Positions 19,113-28,445 of a stretch of DNA of 64,000 nt are shown here, piece after piece. The number at the start of each line of letters is the position of its first letter. The stretch's first letter is position 1. This stretch comes from Candidatus Binatia bacterium (GTDB lineage: Bacteria > Desulfobacterota > Binatia > UBA1149 > JAJCZL01), in the NCBI GenBank assembly GCA_028278325.1, contig JANQEO010000320.1, positions 90,330 through 154,329 of the forward strand, given 5' to 3'. Below the pieces are notes generated by a model. It worked only from the letters and a program-made list of their open reading frames with translations. It ran no database searches and was not told the DNA's origin. A program made the translations under genes and the position numbers.

Positions 19113-20486
19113 TCAGTTTTGATGCCGGTTTGGTCCCAGCGGTATGTCGCATACGGGCGGGGCAATCCGTTGCGTTAGTTGCGGCAGCAAGTCTTTGACG
19201 GCGACTCGGGTCTGTTCCATCGAATCCCTTTCCCTCAGTGTTACGGTGTCGTCGTCGAGGGTCTGGTAGTCGATGGTGATCCCGAAGGGGGTTCCGATCT
19301 CGTCCTGGCGGCGATAGCGTCTGCCGATCGAACCGGCCTGATCGTAGGCCGTGGCCATGTGAGGCCTCAGGGTCTCGACGAGTTCCGTTGCTTTTTCGGG
19401 CAGGCCGCCCTTGCGCATGAGCGGAAGCACGGCCACCTTCACCGGCGCCAGAGCAGGGTGAAGTCTCAACACCACACGGCGGTCGTCCTCAGGGCCGTCC
19501 TCGTCGTAGGCGTCGACGAGAAACGCCAGCGTCGAGCGGTCGGCGCCGGCCGACGGCTCGATCACGTAGGGGACGTATCTTTCCTTGGAGCCGTCGTCGA
19601 AGAACCTCAGGTCCTTGCCAGAGGTGTCCATGTGAGACTTGAGATCGAAGTCGGTGCGGTTGGCGACGCCTTCGAGCTCCTGCCAGCCGATGGGGAAATT
19701 GTACTCGACGTCGACGCAGCCCTTGGCGTAGTGGGCCAGCTCGTCGCTTGCGTGCTCGCGCAGCCGCAGGTTGTCCGGCTTGATGCCGTAGTCGGTGTAC
19801 CAGGCCATTCGCCGTTTGCGCCAGTACTCGTACCAATCGTCGTCATCGCCCGGCTTGACGAAGTACTCGAGCTCCATCTGTTCGAACTCGCGGGTACGGA
19901 ACAGGAAGTTGCCGGGTGTGATCTCGTTGCGAAACGACTTGCCCATCTGCGCGATGCCGAAGGGAGGACGCATGCGTGCCGAGTTCACGACGTTGACGAA
20001 GTTCACGAAAATGCCCTGGGCCGTCTCGGGACGCAGATAGACTTCCGACCCGGTCTCCTCGACCGGTCCCATGTTGGTTCGGAACATGAGGTTGAAGTTG
20101 CGTGCCTCGGTCAGTTCTCCGTCGCACTCGCCGGGCCGCTTGCTCGGCTTTTGGGGGCAGACCGAATCTTGGATGTGGTCGGCGCGGAAGCGGGCCTTGC
20201 ACAGCTTGCAGTCGACCATGGGGTCGGTGAAGTTCGAAAGGTGGCCTGAAGCTTCCCAGACCCTGGGGTGCATGAGGATCGAGGCGTCGAGGCCCACGAC
20301 ATCGGGCCGCGAGACGACAGTGTCTCGCCACCAGGCATCCTTGACGTTGCGTTTGAGCTCGATGCCCAGCGGGCCGTAGTCCCAACAGCTGTTCAGGCCG
20401 CCATAGATCTCCGACGACTGGAACACGAAGCCCCTGCGTTTACAGAGGTTGACGATCTTCTCCATCGTCACGACGTTTTCCGACAT
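19113..20486 (-). CDS. glyS: Glycyl-tRNA synthetase, single-chain class II type
   Basis: 457 residues. Charges tRNA-Gly. The N-terminus [26 protein letters not shown] is diagnostic of the alpha-2 (eukaryote/archaea-like) GlyRS rather than the alpha2-beta2 form. A zinc-site-like region [11 protein letters not shown] follows. Motif 2 is [25 protein letters not shown] and motif 3 is [17 protein letters not shown]. The C-terminal anticodon domain starts at [11 protein letters not shown]. Length is normal for the bacterial alpha-2 form. It is the first gene of the glyS-ppdK-aroE run. Confidence 0.95.
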   Translation of the reverse strand: MSENVVTMEKIVNLCKRRGFVFQSSEIYGGLNSCWDYGPLGIELKRNVKDAWWRDTVVSRPDVVGLDASILMHPRVWEASGHLSNFTDPMVDCKLCKARFRADHIQDSVCPQKPSKRPGECDGELTEARNFNLMFRTNMGPVEETGSEVYLRPETAQGIFVNFVNVVNSARMRPPFGIAQMGKSFRNEITPGNFLFRTREFEQMELEYFVKPGDDDDWYEYWRKRRMAWYTDYGIKPDNLRLREHASDELAHYAKGCVDVEYNFPIGWQELEGVANRTDFDLKSHMDTSGKDLRFFDDGSKERYVPYVIEPSAGADRSTLAFLVDAYDEDGPEDDRRVVLRLHPALAPVKVAVLPLMRKGGLPEKATELVETLRPHMATAYDQAGSIGRRYRRQDEIGTPFGITIDYQTLDDDTVTLRERDSMEQTRVAVKDLLPQLTQRIAPPVCDIPLGPNRHQN

Positions 20487-20602
20487 CGGGGAACTCCTGC
20501 CTGGTCGAGCGCCGGTAAGATCAGCGACGCAAACGCGAGAACCTATACAAAGGATAGTGTGCGTTCAATCCGAAAGAGGCCTTGGGGCCGCACAGGGGAG
20601 CG

Positions 20603-21592
20603 TCAGCCGGCGACTTCGAGGACGATCTTGCCGAAGTTGGCGTTGGACTCCATGTAGCGATGGGCATCCGCGGCCTCACGGAGGGTGAAGACCTTGTCGA
20701 CCACCGGCTTGATTGCTCCCGAGGCGAGGTGGGGGAGCACGGATTTCTCGAAGGCCCGCGTGACCATGGCCTTTTCCTCCATGGAGCGTGACCGCAACAG
20801 GGTTCCATGGATTTGCAGGCGCTTGCCCACCACGGCCCCGAGGTTGATCTCGGCGCTGAGGCCTCCGAGGAGGCCGATGATGACCATGCGGCCCTTCTCG
20901 GCCAGGGCCGAGACGTTGCGCTCGAGGTAGGCAGCCCCGATGAAGTCGAGCACGACGTCGGCGCCCCTGCCTCCGGTCGCCGCCTTGCACTCGTCCACGA
21001 AGTCCTGGTCCTTGTAGTTGATTCCCACGTCGAGGCCGAGAGCGCCGGCCTTGTCGAGCTTTTCTGAGGAGCCGGCCGTGCCGATCACCGGCGTCATGCC
21101 CATGATCCTGGCCAGCTGGATGGCCGCTACTCCCACGCCCGACCCCGCGGCATGAACGAGGAGGGACTCTCCGGTCGTAGCGCTCGCCTGCAAGAGGGCG
21201 TCGTGCGCCGTGATGAACACTTCGGGGCAGGCAGCTGCATCGGTCCAGGAGAAGGAATCCGGAACGCGTACGGCAAGGCGATGGTTGATCGCGACTCGCT
21301 GGGCGTAACCGCCGGCGCCGAGCAGTCCCATCACGCGGTCTCCCGGGCTGAACCCGCCCGCGTTGACGCCGCACTCGAGAACCTCGCCCGCGAACTCCAG
21401 GCCCGGGATCTCGTGCTCGGGTTTGGGGCCGGGCGGAGGATAGAGGCCGCGGCGCTGGAGCACGTCGGCACGATTGACCGCCGTCGCTTTGACCTCCACG
21501 AGGAGATCATCGGAGCCGTGAGAGGGCTCGGCCACTTCGGTCAGGGTAAGGACGTCGGCGTCACCGTAGGAAGGAATGGTGATGGCTTGCAT
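20603..21592 (-). CDS. NAD(P)H:quinone oxidoreductase, PIG3/zeta-crystallin family
   Basis: 329 residues of the zinc-independent medium-chain dehydrogenase family. The N-terminal GroES-like domain has VKATAVNRADVLQRRGLYPPPPG-like and EIPGLEFAGEV motifs. The nucleotide fold has LVHAAGSGVGVAAIQLAR and GADVVLDFIGAAYLERN. It ends FGKIVLEVAG. Such enzymes reduce quinones or other electrophiles with NADPH. The PIG3-like signature is LYPPPGPKPEHEIPGLEFAG. Possible relationship to the neighbouring methyltransferase gene is unclear; they are 31 bases apart on the same strand and may be co-transcribed. Confidence 0.9.
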   Translation of the reverse strand: MQAITIPSYGDADVLTLTEVAEPSHGSDDLLVEVKATAVNRADVLQRRGLYPPPGPKPEHEIPGLEFAGEVLECGVNAGGFSPGDRVMGLLGAGGYAQRVAINHRLAVRVPDSFSWTDAAACPEVFITAHDALLQASATTGESLLVHAAGSGVGVAAIQLARIMGMTPVIGTAGSSEKLDKAGALGLDVGINYKDQDFVDECKAATGGRGADVVLDFIGAAYLERNVSALAEKGRMVIIGLLGGLSAEINLGAVVGKRLQIHGTLLRSRSMEEKAMVTRAFEKSVLPHLASGAIKPVVDKVFTLREAADAHRYMESNANFGKIVLEVAG

Positions 21593-21623
21593 GGTGGGCC
21601 GACAATTAGCCCACGCGGCCGGC

Positions 21624-22508
21624 TTAATCGACCCGGCCGACCACCTCGCAGAAAGCCGTGGCGAAGTATCCCATGTTGCCGGCAGCCATGGTGCGCCATG
21701 CAGCCGCCATGATTTCCAACTCGTCTCGGGTCGTCCAGCCCATATCGACGGCCAGGTCGACGTTGGGCGACTCGCTCAACACCTTGGCCATTACTTCGTA
21801 GGCCTCGTGCCTCTCGCCGGACGGCTCTTCGCACTGGTAGGACGCGGAAAGCTTCACGTCGGCCAGGCCCTGGTTGTGGAGGCACTCGGCCAGGTGACGT
21901 CCCATGCGCGGATTGCCTCCGCTCTGAGCCATCAGCCTTTCGATGATGCTGAAGGAACGCGAAACTACGCCGACTTCGGGGGAGATGATCGTTCCGCCGA
22001 GATCGATGTCGCGTATGCCGACGTATCCTCCGCTACGAACCACGCGGCAGAGTTCGCGAATTCCCTCGGAAGGGTTTCGCATGCTGCTGAGGACGCCGTG
22101 TGCGAACGCGGCGTCGAAGTGTCCGTCTGGGAAGGGAAGCCTGCCGTTGGCTGCAACGATGGCGGTCATGTTGTCGATCCCGTAGCGTTGCGCAGCGGCG
22201 GCTGCCGATTCGACGTTGGCCGCATCTTCATCGGTGGCCACTACTTCACCCGGGGCGACGAACTCGGCCAGCCCCGTGGCTAGCTGCCCGTTGCCGCAAC
22301 CGCACTCGATGAGCCGCGTGCCCGCCTGCAGATAGGGAAGGAAAAAGTCCGAGTGTGAACGGGTCGTAGAGCTATGCGTCAGGCGGTCGGCAAGCCTGCG
22401 CAGACCTTTGTCTGCGCGTGAGCCGACAACGTCGTCGTCGGCCTTGCCTTCCGGCCACCCACGGGGTTCGGACCGGGTCGGCGAGCCATGGCTCGGGGTG
22501 GCACGCAT
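21624..22508 (-). CDS. Class I SAM-dependent methyltransferase (type 11)
   Basis: 294 residues. The SAM site is clear: RLIECGCGNGQLATGLAEFV (motif I), VVATDEDAANVESA (acidic residue for the ribose), FDAAFAHGVLSSM and VRSGGYVGIRDID. The N-terminal 50 residues are hydrophilic and low in conservation, so the true start could be internal. The ATG at 22508 has GAGGT immediately before it, which is too close to serve well. The substrate is unknown; the C-terminal AAAWRTMAAGNMGYFATAFCEVVG resembles UbiE/small-molecule methyltransferases. It lies upstream of the quinone oxidoreductase on the same strand and about 85 bases downstream of recO. Confidence 0.82.
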   Translation of the reverse strand: MRATPSHGSPTRSEPRGWPEGKADDDVVGSRADKGLRRLADRLTHSSTTRSHSDFFLPYLQAGTRLIECGCGNGQLATGLAEFVAPGEVVATDEDAANVESAAAAAQRYGIDNMTAIVAANGRLPFPDGHFDAAFAHGVLSSMRNPSEGIRELCRVVRSGGYVGIRDIDLGGTIISPEVGVVSRSFSIIERLMAQSGGNPRMGRHLAECLHNQGLADVKLSASYQCEEPSGERHEAYEVMAKVLSESPNVDLAVDMGWTTRDELEIMAAAWRTMAAGNMGYFATAFCEVVGRVD

Positions 22509-22593
22509 ACCTCATGCTAACACCCAAGGATGTGGGCATTCCGAGAAATCGGGCCCAGGGGGAAACCCGCCGAATCGGGCGAAACCGGTTGGA

Positions 22594-23385
22594 TCAGGCG
22601 AAATCCTGTCCCGAGGTCACGGTCGCGAGAAAACCCCTGCTCTTGAGCGGCCGCGGCAGGTGCAGGCCCACGAGCCGGTCGAGCAGGGCAGACGCTGCAT
22701 CGACTACACCGGCATCGGTTTCGTCGGGCACGCCGTCGCCTGCGCGGGCGATGTAGTCGAGCAGGTCGGCGTCGATGATACGCCGGCTGGGCTTGAAGCC
22801 GGGCGCGTCAGGGTCGAGCCCCATCTTTTCTGCTTCGTGGCGTGAGCAGATCACACCGCTGCCTCGATGGTCGAGGATGGGACGGCGCTCGCCGTTGACG
22901 CGGGTGCCGCAGACTCCACAGACCTCGAAGTCGGGTCGCCACCCTCCGTGGTCGAGCAGCCCGATCATGAAGTGATGCGCCAGGGGTTGGGGGCTCGAAG
23001 CGTCCGGCAAAGCTTCGAAAGTGGACTTCAGCAAATCGAATAGGTCGCGACAGGGATCACGTTCCGGTGTCATCACATCGACCAGCTCGCACAGGTAGGT
23101 CGCCCAGGCGAAGCTCTCCAGGTCGGAAGCGAGAACGTGATGGCTGTTGATGAGGGTGCAGTCGTGCAGAAAGGCCAGGCTTGCGTGGGGGCGGCGCGCA
23201 AAGCGGATGCGCAGATGCTGGAAGAGTTCGAGCAGACCGGGCGGGAAGCGTCGCTTGGAGCGTCGCGCGCCCTTGGCGATGGCCGAGATCTTGCCGTACT
23301 CGTCGGTGAGCAGGACGACGATCAAATCGGACTCCCCGTAGGGCCGGGTGCGCAAAACCAATGCTTCGGCACTCAGGTCTTCCAT
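22594..23385 (-). CDS. recO: DNA repair protein RecO
   Basis: 263 residues. The recombination mediator acts with RecR to load RecA on gapped DNA. The N-terminal OB-fold begins EALVLRTRPYGESDLIVVLLTDEYGKISAIAKGARRSKRRF, the standard RecO opening. The zinc-binding segment reads CGVCGTRVNGERRPILDHRGSGVICSRH, with the last Cys replaced by a CSRH context. It ends in a helical region with DRLVGLHLPRPLKSRGFL. The length is normal. It is divergent from grpE, 105 bases between starts, across a palindromic site at 23416-23430. Confidence 0.94.
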   Translation of the reverse strand: MEDLSAEALVLRTRPYGESDLIVVLLTDEYGKISAIAKGARRSKRRFPPGLLELFQHLRIRFARRPHASLAFLHDCTLINSHHVLASDLESFAWATYLCELVDVMTPERDPCRDLFDLLKSTFEALPDASSPQPLAHHFMIGLLDHGGWRPDFEVCGVCGTRVNGERRPILDHRGSGVICSRHEAEKMGLDPDAPGFKPSRRIIDADLLDYIARAGDGVPDETDAGVVDAASALLDRLVGLHLPRPLKSRGFLATVTSGQDFA

Positions 23386-23415
23386 CGCTGCTGATACCTA
23401 GCACATGTACGCGAC

Positions 23416-23430
23416 CCGGTTGACAACCGG
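23416..23430. promoter_or_regulatory. Palindrome with -35-like TTGACA between recO and grpE
   Basis: CCGGTTG-A-CAACCGG is a perfect 7-1-7 palindrome in the 105-base divergent region. TTGACA (23420-23425) lies inside it on the plus strand and TTGTCA lies inside it on the minus strand, so a protein bound here would cover -35 hexamers for both directions. No convincing -10 was found at the right distance. It is not a CIRCE element. A related palindrome TCAACCGGTTGA lies at 30082-30093 upstream of a secreted-protein gene. Confidence 0.45.
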
Positions 23431-23490
23431 TCTACCCGTCACTACTTAGCAAAGAGTTGGCGCGTCGAGCCACGTCGAAGCCACTGCCTC

Positions 23491-24135
23491 GTGAAAGAGC
23501 ACCCTTTCAAGAATTCCCGCGAAGAGATCGAGGAGCAGCTCGAAGACGTGGAGGAGGCATCTGGTGCATCCGCCGAGGCCGAGGAAGCTGCGCCCGAGGC
23601 CGGCGACGAGCAGGCCGCTGGCGATAGCTCACCGACCCGGCCCGAGCCCGAGCAGGCGGAGCCGGGCCTCGAACAGAGGGTGGAGGAGGCCACGGCCGAG
23701 GCTGCCGAGAACTACGATCGCTTCCTGCGCGCACGCGCCGAACTCGAGAACGCCCGCAAGCGTCAGGATCGCGAGCTGTCAGAACGGGCCAAGTACGCTG
23801 TCGAGCCCCTGGCCAGAGATCTGCTCGCTGTGGTCGACGACCTGGAACGGGCTCTCGGCTTCACCGACGGGCCCGGCGGGGGCCTGGCCGAAGGGGTGAA
23901 GCTGGTGCACAAGAGCATTACCGACGTGCTCGGGCGCCACGGCGTCACCAAGATCGAGTCCGTCGGCGCCGCCTTCGATCCGGCCGTGCACGAGGCGGTA
24001 GCCACCGTCGAGAGCGCCGAAGCCGAGCCCAACACCGTGATCGAGGAGCACAGGGCGGGCTATCTGTTCAAGGACAGGCTGCTGCGCGCCGCCATGGTGG
24101 TGGTCTCGAAAGCCCCGGCAGAGAAAGCGGGCTGA
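23491..24135 (+). CDS. grpE: Nucleotide exchange factor GrpE
   Basis: 214 residues, GTG start. Exchanges ADP on DnaK. An acidic disordered N-terminal stretch (residues 1-70, rich in Glu, Ala and Pro) is longer than usual. A coiled coil follows, beginning near EATAEAAENYDRFLRARAELENARKR, then the beta domain with GVTKIESVGAAFDPAVHEAV, GYLFKDRLLRAAMVVVSK. It heads grpE-dnaK-dnaJ in the classical order, 166 bases before dnaK. No CIRCE element or clear sigma-32 promoter is visible upstream. Confidence 0.95.
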   Translation: MKEHPFKNSREEIEEQLEDVEEASGASAEAEEAAPEAGDEQAAGDSSPTRPEPEQAEPGLEQRVEEATAEAAENYDRFLRARAELENARKRQDRELSERAKYAVEPLARDLLAVVDDLERALGFTDGPGGGLAEGVKLVHKSITDVLGRHGVTKIESVGAAFDPAVHEAVATVESAEAEPNTVIEEHRAGYLFKDRLLRAAMVVVSKAPAEKAG

Positions 24136-24189
24136 GACCCCACAAAAAACCCCTTTTCTCCTTGCGCCCCAGCGTTTTGTGCTTATTTA

Positions 24190-24249
24190 CCTAGGTATCC
24201 GTCTGCGCGGACCTGTGCCGAAAAAGCGGCGCTGTATCAGATACTTAGG
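24190..24249 (+). promoter_or_regulatory. Foldable leader RNA upstream of dnaK
   Basis: CCTAGGTATC (24190-24199) and GATACTTAGG (24240-24249) form a 10-bp RNA helix with one G-U pair. It encloses a second stem, GTGCCG (24215-24220) with CGGCGC (24227-24232), around an AAAAAG loop. A short GTC/GAC stem lies at 24201-24212. The element ends about 40 bases before the GGAGAGG ribosome site (24289-24295) of dnaK. It could be a thermosensing or attenuating leader, or a processing site after grpE. Function unproven. Confidence 0.45.
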
Positions 24250-24301
24250 CCGGGCGCCGAGACTTGGAGCGGTGCCGGCGGGCGAGCTGGAGAGGATATA
24301 A

Positions 24302-26239
24302 ATGGGAAAGATCATCGGTATAGACCTGGGAACGACCAACTCTTGCGTGGCTGTTCTCGACGGCGACAAGCCAACCGTCATCGCCAATAGCGAGGGCGGC
24401 CGCACGACTCCGTCGGTGGTGGCCGTCAACGAGAGCGGCGAAAGGCTCGTGGGGCAGATCGCCCGCCGCCAGGCCATAACCAATCCCGAGAATACGATCT
24501 TCGCGATCAAGCGCCTCATCGGCCGGCGTTTCGGTGACGCCGAGGTCGACAAGGCGCGCAGGGTCTTGCCCTACAAGATCGAGAAGGCCGACAACGACGC
24601 CGCCCACGTCATGCTCGGCGGCAATGTGGTGAGTCCGGCCGAAGTGTCGTCGATGATCCTGGCCAAGATGAAGACGACCGCAGAGGACTACCTGGGCGAG
24701 AAAGTCACCGACGCCGTCATCACCGTGCCGGCCTACTTCAACGACAGTCAGCGGCAGGCGACCAAGGACGCCGGCGTCGTCGCCGGCCTCAACGTCCAGC
24801 GAATCATCAACGAGCCTACTGCGGCTGCGCTGGCCTACGGTCTCGACAAGAAGCACGAAGCCAAGATCGCCGTCTTCGATCTGGGCGGCGGGACCTTCGA
24901 CATCTCCATCCTCGAGCTCGGCCACGATGTCTTCGAGGTGAAGTCCACCAACGGCGACACTTTCCTCGGCGGTGAGGACTTCGACCTGGCCGTCATCGAC
25001 TACCTGATCGCGGAGTTCAAGAAGGATCAGGGTATCGACCTGAGCGGCGACAAGATGGCCCTGCAGCGTCTCAAGGAAGCTGCCGAAAAGGCCAAGTGCG
25101 AATTGTCGAGTGCCCCCGAGACCGACATCAACCTGCCCTTCATCACGGCCGACCAGAGCGGTCCCAAGCACCTCAATCTCAAGCTGACGCGCTCGAAGCT
25201 CGAGGCCTTGTGCGCCGGTCTGCTCGAGCGCATCGAAGGCCCTTGCGTGACGGCCATGAGGGACGCGGGCGTCACGGCTTCCGACATCGACGAGGTCATT
25301 CTGGTCGGCGGCATGACGCGCATGCCCGCGGTCCAGCAGATGGTGCAGAAGATCTTCGGCAAGGAGCCGCACAAGGGCGTCAATCCCGATGAGGTCGTGG
25401 CCATGGGCGCGGCCATCCAGGGCGGGGTGCTCGCCGGCGACGTGAAGGACGTGCTGCTTCTCGACGTCACGCCCCTGTCTTTGGGAATCGAGACCCTGGG
25501 CGGCGTGTTCACGAAGCTGATCGAAAAGAACACGACCATACCGACTCAGAAGTCCCAGGTTTTCTCGACCGCCGAGGACAATCAGCCGGCCGTTTCGATC
25601 AAAGTGTTCCAGGGTGAGCGCGAGATAGCAGTCAACAACAAGCTGCTCGGTCAGTTCGACCTTACCGGCATACCGCCTGCGCCGCGCGGCCTGCCCCAGA
25701 TCGAGGTTGCTTTCGACATCGACGCCGACGGCATCATGCACGTGTCGGCCAAGGACAAGGCCACCAGCAAGGAGCAGACTATCAAGATCCAGTCCGACAG
25801 CGGGCTGAGCAAGGACGAGATCGATCGGATGGTCCGCGATGCGGAAGAGCATGCCGCCGAAGACCACAAGCGTCGCGAGCTGGTCGACGCGCGCAACGAG
25901 CTCGACGGGCTGATCTACCGTGTCGAGAAGAGCCTGTCCGAGCTTGGTGATGACGTCGACGATGAGCTCGCCAAGCAGGTCAAGGCGGCCATCGAAACCG
26001 CCAGGCCCATGCTGGAAGCCGACGATGCCGACAAGATCAAGGCTGCGGGTGAGGAGTTGGAGAAGAGCTCCCACAAACTGGCCGAAGCCCTCTACGCCAA
26101 GGCTCAGAAGGAAGGCCAGACCGCCGGACCGGAGGCGGGCGAAGCGGGCAACGGTTCGGGTGCCGCGTCGGACGAGGGCAAGAAAGACCAAGGCGACGAT
26201 GTGGTCGACGCCGACTTCGAAGAGGTCAAGCCGTCATGA
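24302..26239 (+). CDS. dnaK: Molecular chaperone DnaK (Hsp70)
   Basis: 645 residues. ATP-driven chaperone for nascent and stress-damaged proteins. The ATPase domain starts [20 protein letters not shown] and contains the phosphate loop [30 protein letters not shown] and [13 protein letters not shown]. The substrate domain follows the linker [18 protein letters not shown]. The C-terminus ends [14 protein letters not shown], the expected EEV-type tail. GGAGAGG at 24289-24295 places the ATG at 24302. Length and order are normal. A hairpin terminator follows at 26281-26313. Confidence 0.98.
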   Translation: MGKIIGIDLGTTNSCVAVLDGDKPTVIANSEGGRTTPSVVAVNESGERLVGQIARRQAITNPENTIFAIKRLIGRRFGDAEVDKARRVLPYKIEKADNDAAHVMLGGNVVSPAEVSSMILAKMKTTAEDYLGEKVTDAVITVPAYFNDSQRQATKDAGVVAGLNVQRIINEPTAAALAYGLDKKHEAKIAVFDLGGGTFDISILELGHDVFEVKSTNGDTFLGGEDFDLAVIDYLIAEFKKDQGIDLSGDKMALQRLKEAAEKAKCELSSAPETDINLPFITADQSGPKHLNLKLTRSKLEALCAGLLERIEGPCVTAMRDAGVTASDIDEVILVGGMTRMPAVQQMVQKIFGKEPHKGVNPDEVVAMGAAIQGGVLAGDVKDVLLLDVTPLSLGIETLGGVFTKLIEKNTTIPTQKSQVFSTAEDNQPAVSIKVFQGEREIAVNNKLLGQFDLTGIPPAPRGLPQIEVAFDIDADGIMHVSAKDKATSKEQTIKIQSDSGLSKDEIDRMVRDAEEHAAEDHKRRELVDARNELDGLIYRVEKSLSELGDDVDDELAKQVKAAIETARPMLEADDADKIKAAGEELEKSSHKLAEALYAKAQKEGQTAGPEAGEAGNGSGAASDEGKKDQGDDVVDADFEEVKPS

Positions 26240-26280
26240 TTCAGTCCTAGCGGCGGGTTGTTACGTGGTTTGGGTCAACG

Positions 26281-26313
26281 GCCTCCGTCTGCATATGCGG
26301 GCGGAGGCTTTTT
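26281..26313 (+). terminator. Intrinsic terminator between dnaK and dnaJ
   Basis: GCCTCCG (26281-26287) pairs with CGGAGGC (26302-26308) around a loop that itself contains the palindrome GCATATGC, and TTTTT (26309-26313) follows. The shape is that of a factor-independent terminator. It lies 18 bases before the GTG of dnaJ, so it could lower dnaJ expression relative to dnaK, or dnaJ could have its own promoter (TAGTATAA at 26317-26324 is a weak candidate). Confidence 0.7.
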
Positions 26314-26330
26314 GCTAGTATAAGAAGGCC

Positions 26331-27464
26331 GTGGCCAAGAAAGACTACTACCAGGTATTGGGCGTCGAACGCGAAGCGTCCTTGGATGACATCAAGCGCG
26401 CTTACCGCAAGCTGGCCGTCAAATACCATCCCGACAAGAACCCGGAAGACAAGGAAGAGGCCGCCGTCAAGTTCAAGGAGGCCAGTGAAGCCTACGAAGT
26501 GTTGTCGGACGCCGACAAGCGTTCACAGTACGACCGCTTCGGCCATGCCGCCTTCGAACAGGGCGGCGGCATGGGAGGGTTCGATTTCGGCGGGTTCGCG
26601 GCCAACGCTTCGGTCTTCGAAGATGTGCTCGGTGATCTCTTCGGCGATTTCTTCGGCGGAGGCGGACGCCGCGGACGTCAGCGCGCCGCCCGCGGCGACG
26701 ATCTTCTGTATGAGCTCGGCATAACCTTCGAAGAAGCCGTGCGCGGCGGTGAGAGGAAGATCTCCGTGCCCAGAAGCGTCAAGTGCACGTCGTGCGCGGG
26801 GAGCGGTGCCAAGGCGGGTACCCAGCCCGAATCCTGCCCCGCCTGCAACGGTGCCGGTCAGGTGAGCTTCCGCCAGGGCTTGTTTCAGATCTCCAAGTCC
26901 TGCGGGCAGTGCAACGGTGAGGGGCGCATCATTCGTAACCCTTGTCGTGAATGCCGGGGAACCGGCACCGGACACGAGATGCGTGAGATCAACGTCAAGA
27001 TCCCGGCCGGCGTCGACAACGGATCCCGGCTCAAGTTGAGGGGTGAGGGCGAAGCCGGCTTCAGTGGGGGTCCTACAGGCGATCTCTACGTGGCCCTGGA
27101 GGTGGCGCCTCACCCGATATTCCAGCGCGCCGGACATGACATCGTATGCGACATGCCTGTAACCATGGTTCAGGCCTCTTTGGGTGACCGCATCGACGTT
27201 CCCACCCTCGACGGCCTGGTAAAGATGACGATTCCGGCCGGCACTCAGAGCGGGCGTGTGTTCCGTTTGCGCGGCAAGGGCGTTCCCGATGTGCGAGGAC
27301 GTGGCAAAGGCGACGAGCTGGTGCGCATCCAGGTACAGACCCCGACGCATATGACCAAGAAGCAAAAAGAGCTTCTCAAAAAGTTCGATGAAGCGTCGAA
27401 CGATCGCGGCGGGGATTCCGTCATCTCCGGGTTCGCCGACAAAGTGCGCGAACTGTTCGACTGA
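26331..27464 (+). CDS. dnaJ: Chaperone DnaJ (type I Hsp40)
   Basis: 377 residues, GTG start. Delivers substrates to DnaK and stimulates its ATPase. The J domain holds [10 protein letters not shown] (HPD motif). A Gly/Phe-rich linker ([13 protein letters not shown]) follows. Four zinc-cluster repeats are present: [34 protein letters not shown] and [10 protein letters not shown]. The C-terminal domains end with [16 protein letters not shown]. All elements of a full-length DnaJ are present. It is followed by thiL after six bases. Confidence 0.97.
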   Translation: MAKKDYYQVLGVEREASLDDIKRAYRKLAVKYHPDKNPEDKEEAAVKFKEASEAYEVLSDADKRSQYDRFGHAAFEQGGGMGGFDFGGFAANASVFEDVLGDLFGDFFGGGGRRGRQRAARGDDLLYELGITFEEAVRGGERKISVPRSVKCTSCAGSGAKAGTQPESCPACNGAGQVSFRQGLFQISKSCGQCNGEGRIIRNPCRECRGTGTGHEMREINVKIPAGVDNGSRLKLRGEGEAGFSGGPTGDLYVALEVAPHPIFQRAGHDIVCDMPVTMVQASLGDRIDVPTLDGLVKMTIPAGTQSGRVFRLRGKGVPDVRGRGKGDELVRIQVQTPTHMTKKQKELLKKFDEASNDRGGDSVISGFADKVRELFD

Positions 27465-27470
27465 CATCGC

Positions 27471-28436
27471 ATGGGTACGCTTGCAGAGCTTGGCGAGCTC
27501 GCTTTCGTGTCAGCGATTCGCCGGCTAACCGACAAGAGTCCCGCCCACCGCGGCGTTCGCCTCGGCGTAGGTGACGATGCCGCGCTCGTAAAGACGGGCG
27601 CAGCGACGCTTCTCACCACCGACACCATGACCGAAGGTGTGCACTTCCGCAGTCACTGGCTCACGCCTCGGGCTCTCGGCCTTCGTCTCTTTCGCGTGGC
27701 AGTCTCCGACATCGCCGCCATGGGAGGAACTCCGCGCTACCTGATCTTGTCGTTGGAGGCGCCGGGCGACTACCCTGTAGATGACGCCCACGAACTCGTT
27801 TCCGGTCTGGTCGCCGATGCCGCGGACGTTGGGGCTGCGCTGGTGGGCGGTAACGTCAGCCACGGCGATCGTCTGTCCCTGACCCTCACCGTCGTCGGCG
27901 ATGCCGGTCGGCACAGCGCCAAGCGCTCGGGCGCCAGGCCGGGGCAAGCCGTCTTCGTAACGGGCACTCTCGGCGATGCCTCGGCCGGCGTGCAACAGCT
28001 CGAGCACGGTAAGAGCAGGGGCAAGCTCGTTGACGCTTACCGCAAGCCTCCCTTGCGTGTCGACGTTGCCAAGGCGCTGGTGAAGACGGGTTCCGTCGCT
28101 GCGATGATCGACGTCTCTGACGGCCTCGCCCAGGATCTCGGCCACGTGTGCAGGGCTTCGGGCGTCAGCGCGCGCATAGACACCGGCTTGCTTCCTGTTT
28201 CCAGGGCGCTGCAGGCTGCCGGCGAGGACCCTCTCGACCACGCGGTCACCGGCGGCGACAACTACGAGTTGCTGTTCACGCTGCGCAGCAAGAAAGCCGA
28301 GGAGGCAGCGGCGAGAGTATGTAGGAGGTTCGAGTGTCCGTTGACGAAGATCGGGGTTATCGAGAAGAATCATGGACATGCCTTGGTCGTCGACCAAAGC
28401 GGCCGCGAATTGCACGGCGGCTACTCTCACTTCTGA
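27471..28436 (+). CDS. thiL: Thiamine-monophosphate kinase
   Basis: 321 residues. Phosphorylates thiamine monophosphate to thiamine diphosphate with ATP. The AIR-synthase-like fold shows VRLGVGDDAALVK (metal/phosphate), TTDTMTEGVHFRSHW, RVAVSDIAAMGGTPRYLIL, LVGGNVSHGD, and the C-terminal MIDVSDGLAQDLGHVC with TGGDNYELLFT. Length is normal. It sits between dnaJ and larB with six and nine-base gaps, so the three are likely co-transcribed. Thiamine diphosphate is the cofactor of the PFOR encoded further along, though the link is only metabolic. Confidence 0.95.
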   Translation: MGTLAELGELAFVSAIRRLTDKSPAHRGVRLGVGDDAALVKTGAATLLTTDTMTEGVHFRSHWLTPRALGLRLFRVAVSDIAAMGGTPRYLILSLEAPGDYPVDDAHELVSGLVADAADVGAALVGGNVSHGDRLSLTLTVVGDAGRHSAKRSGARPGQAVFVTGTLGDASAGVQQLEHGKSRGKLVDAYRKPPLRVDVAKALVKTGSVAAMIDVSDGLAQDLGHVCRASGVSARIDTGLLPVSRALQAAGEDPLDHAVTGGDNYELLFTLRSKKAEEAAARVCRRFECPLTKIGVIEKNHGHALVVDQSGRELHGGYSHF

Positions 28437-28445
28437 GGTGAAGCG

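Noticed and set aside
23386..24301. CIRCE element or HrcA control of grpE-dnaK
   Set aside because: No TTAGCACTC-N9-GAGTGCTAA-like sequence was found upstream of grpE or dnaK.
24245..26191. 648-codon open frame on the minus strand
   Set aside because: It is exactly antisense to dnaK, whose motifs are unmistakable; GC-rich codon bias keeps the complementary frame open.
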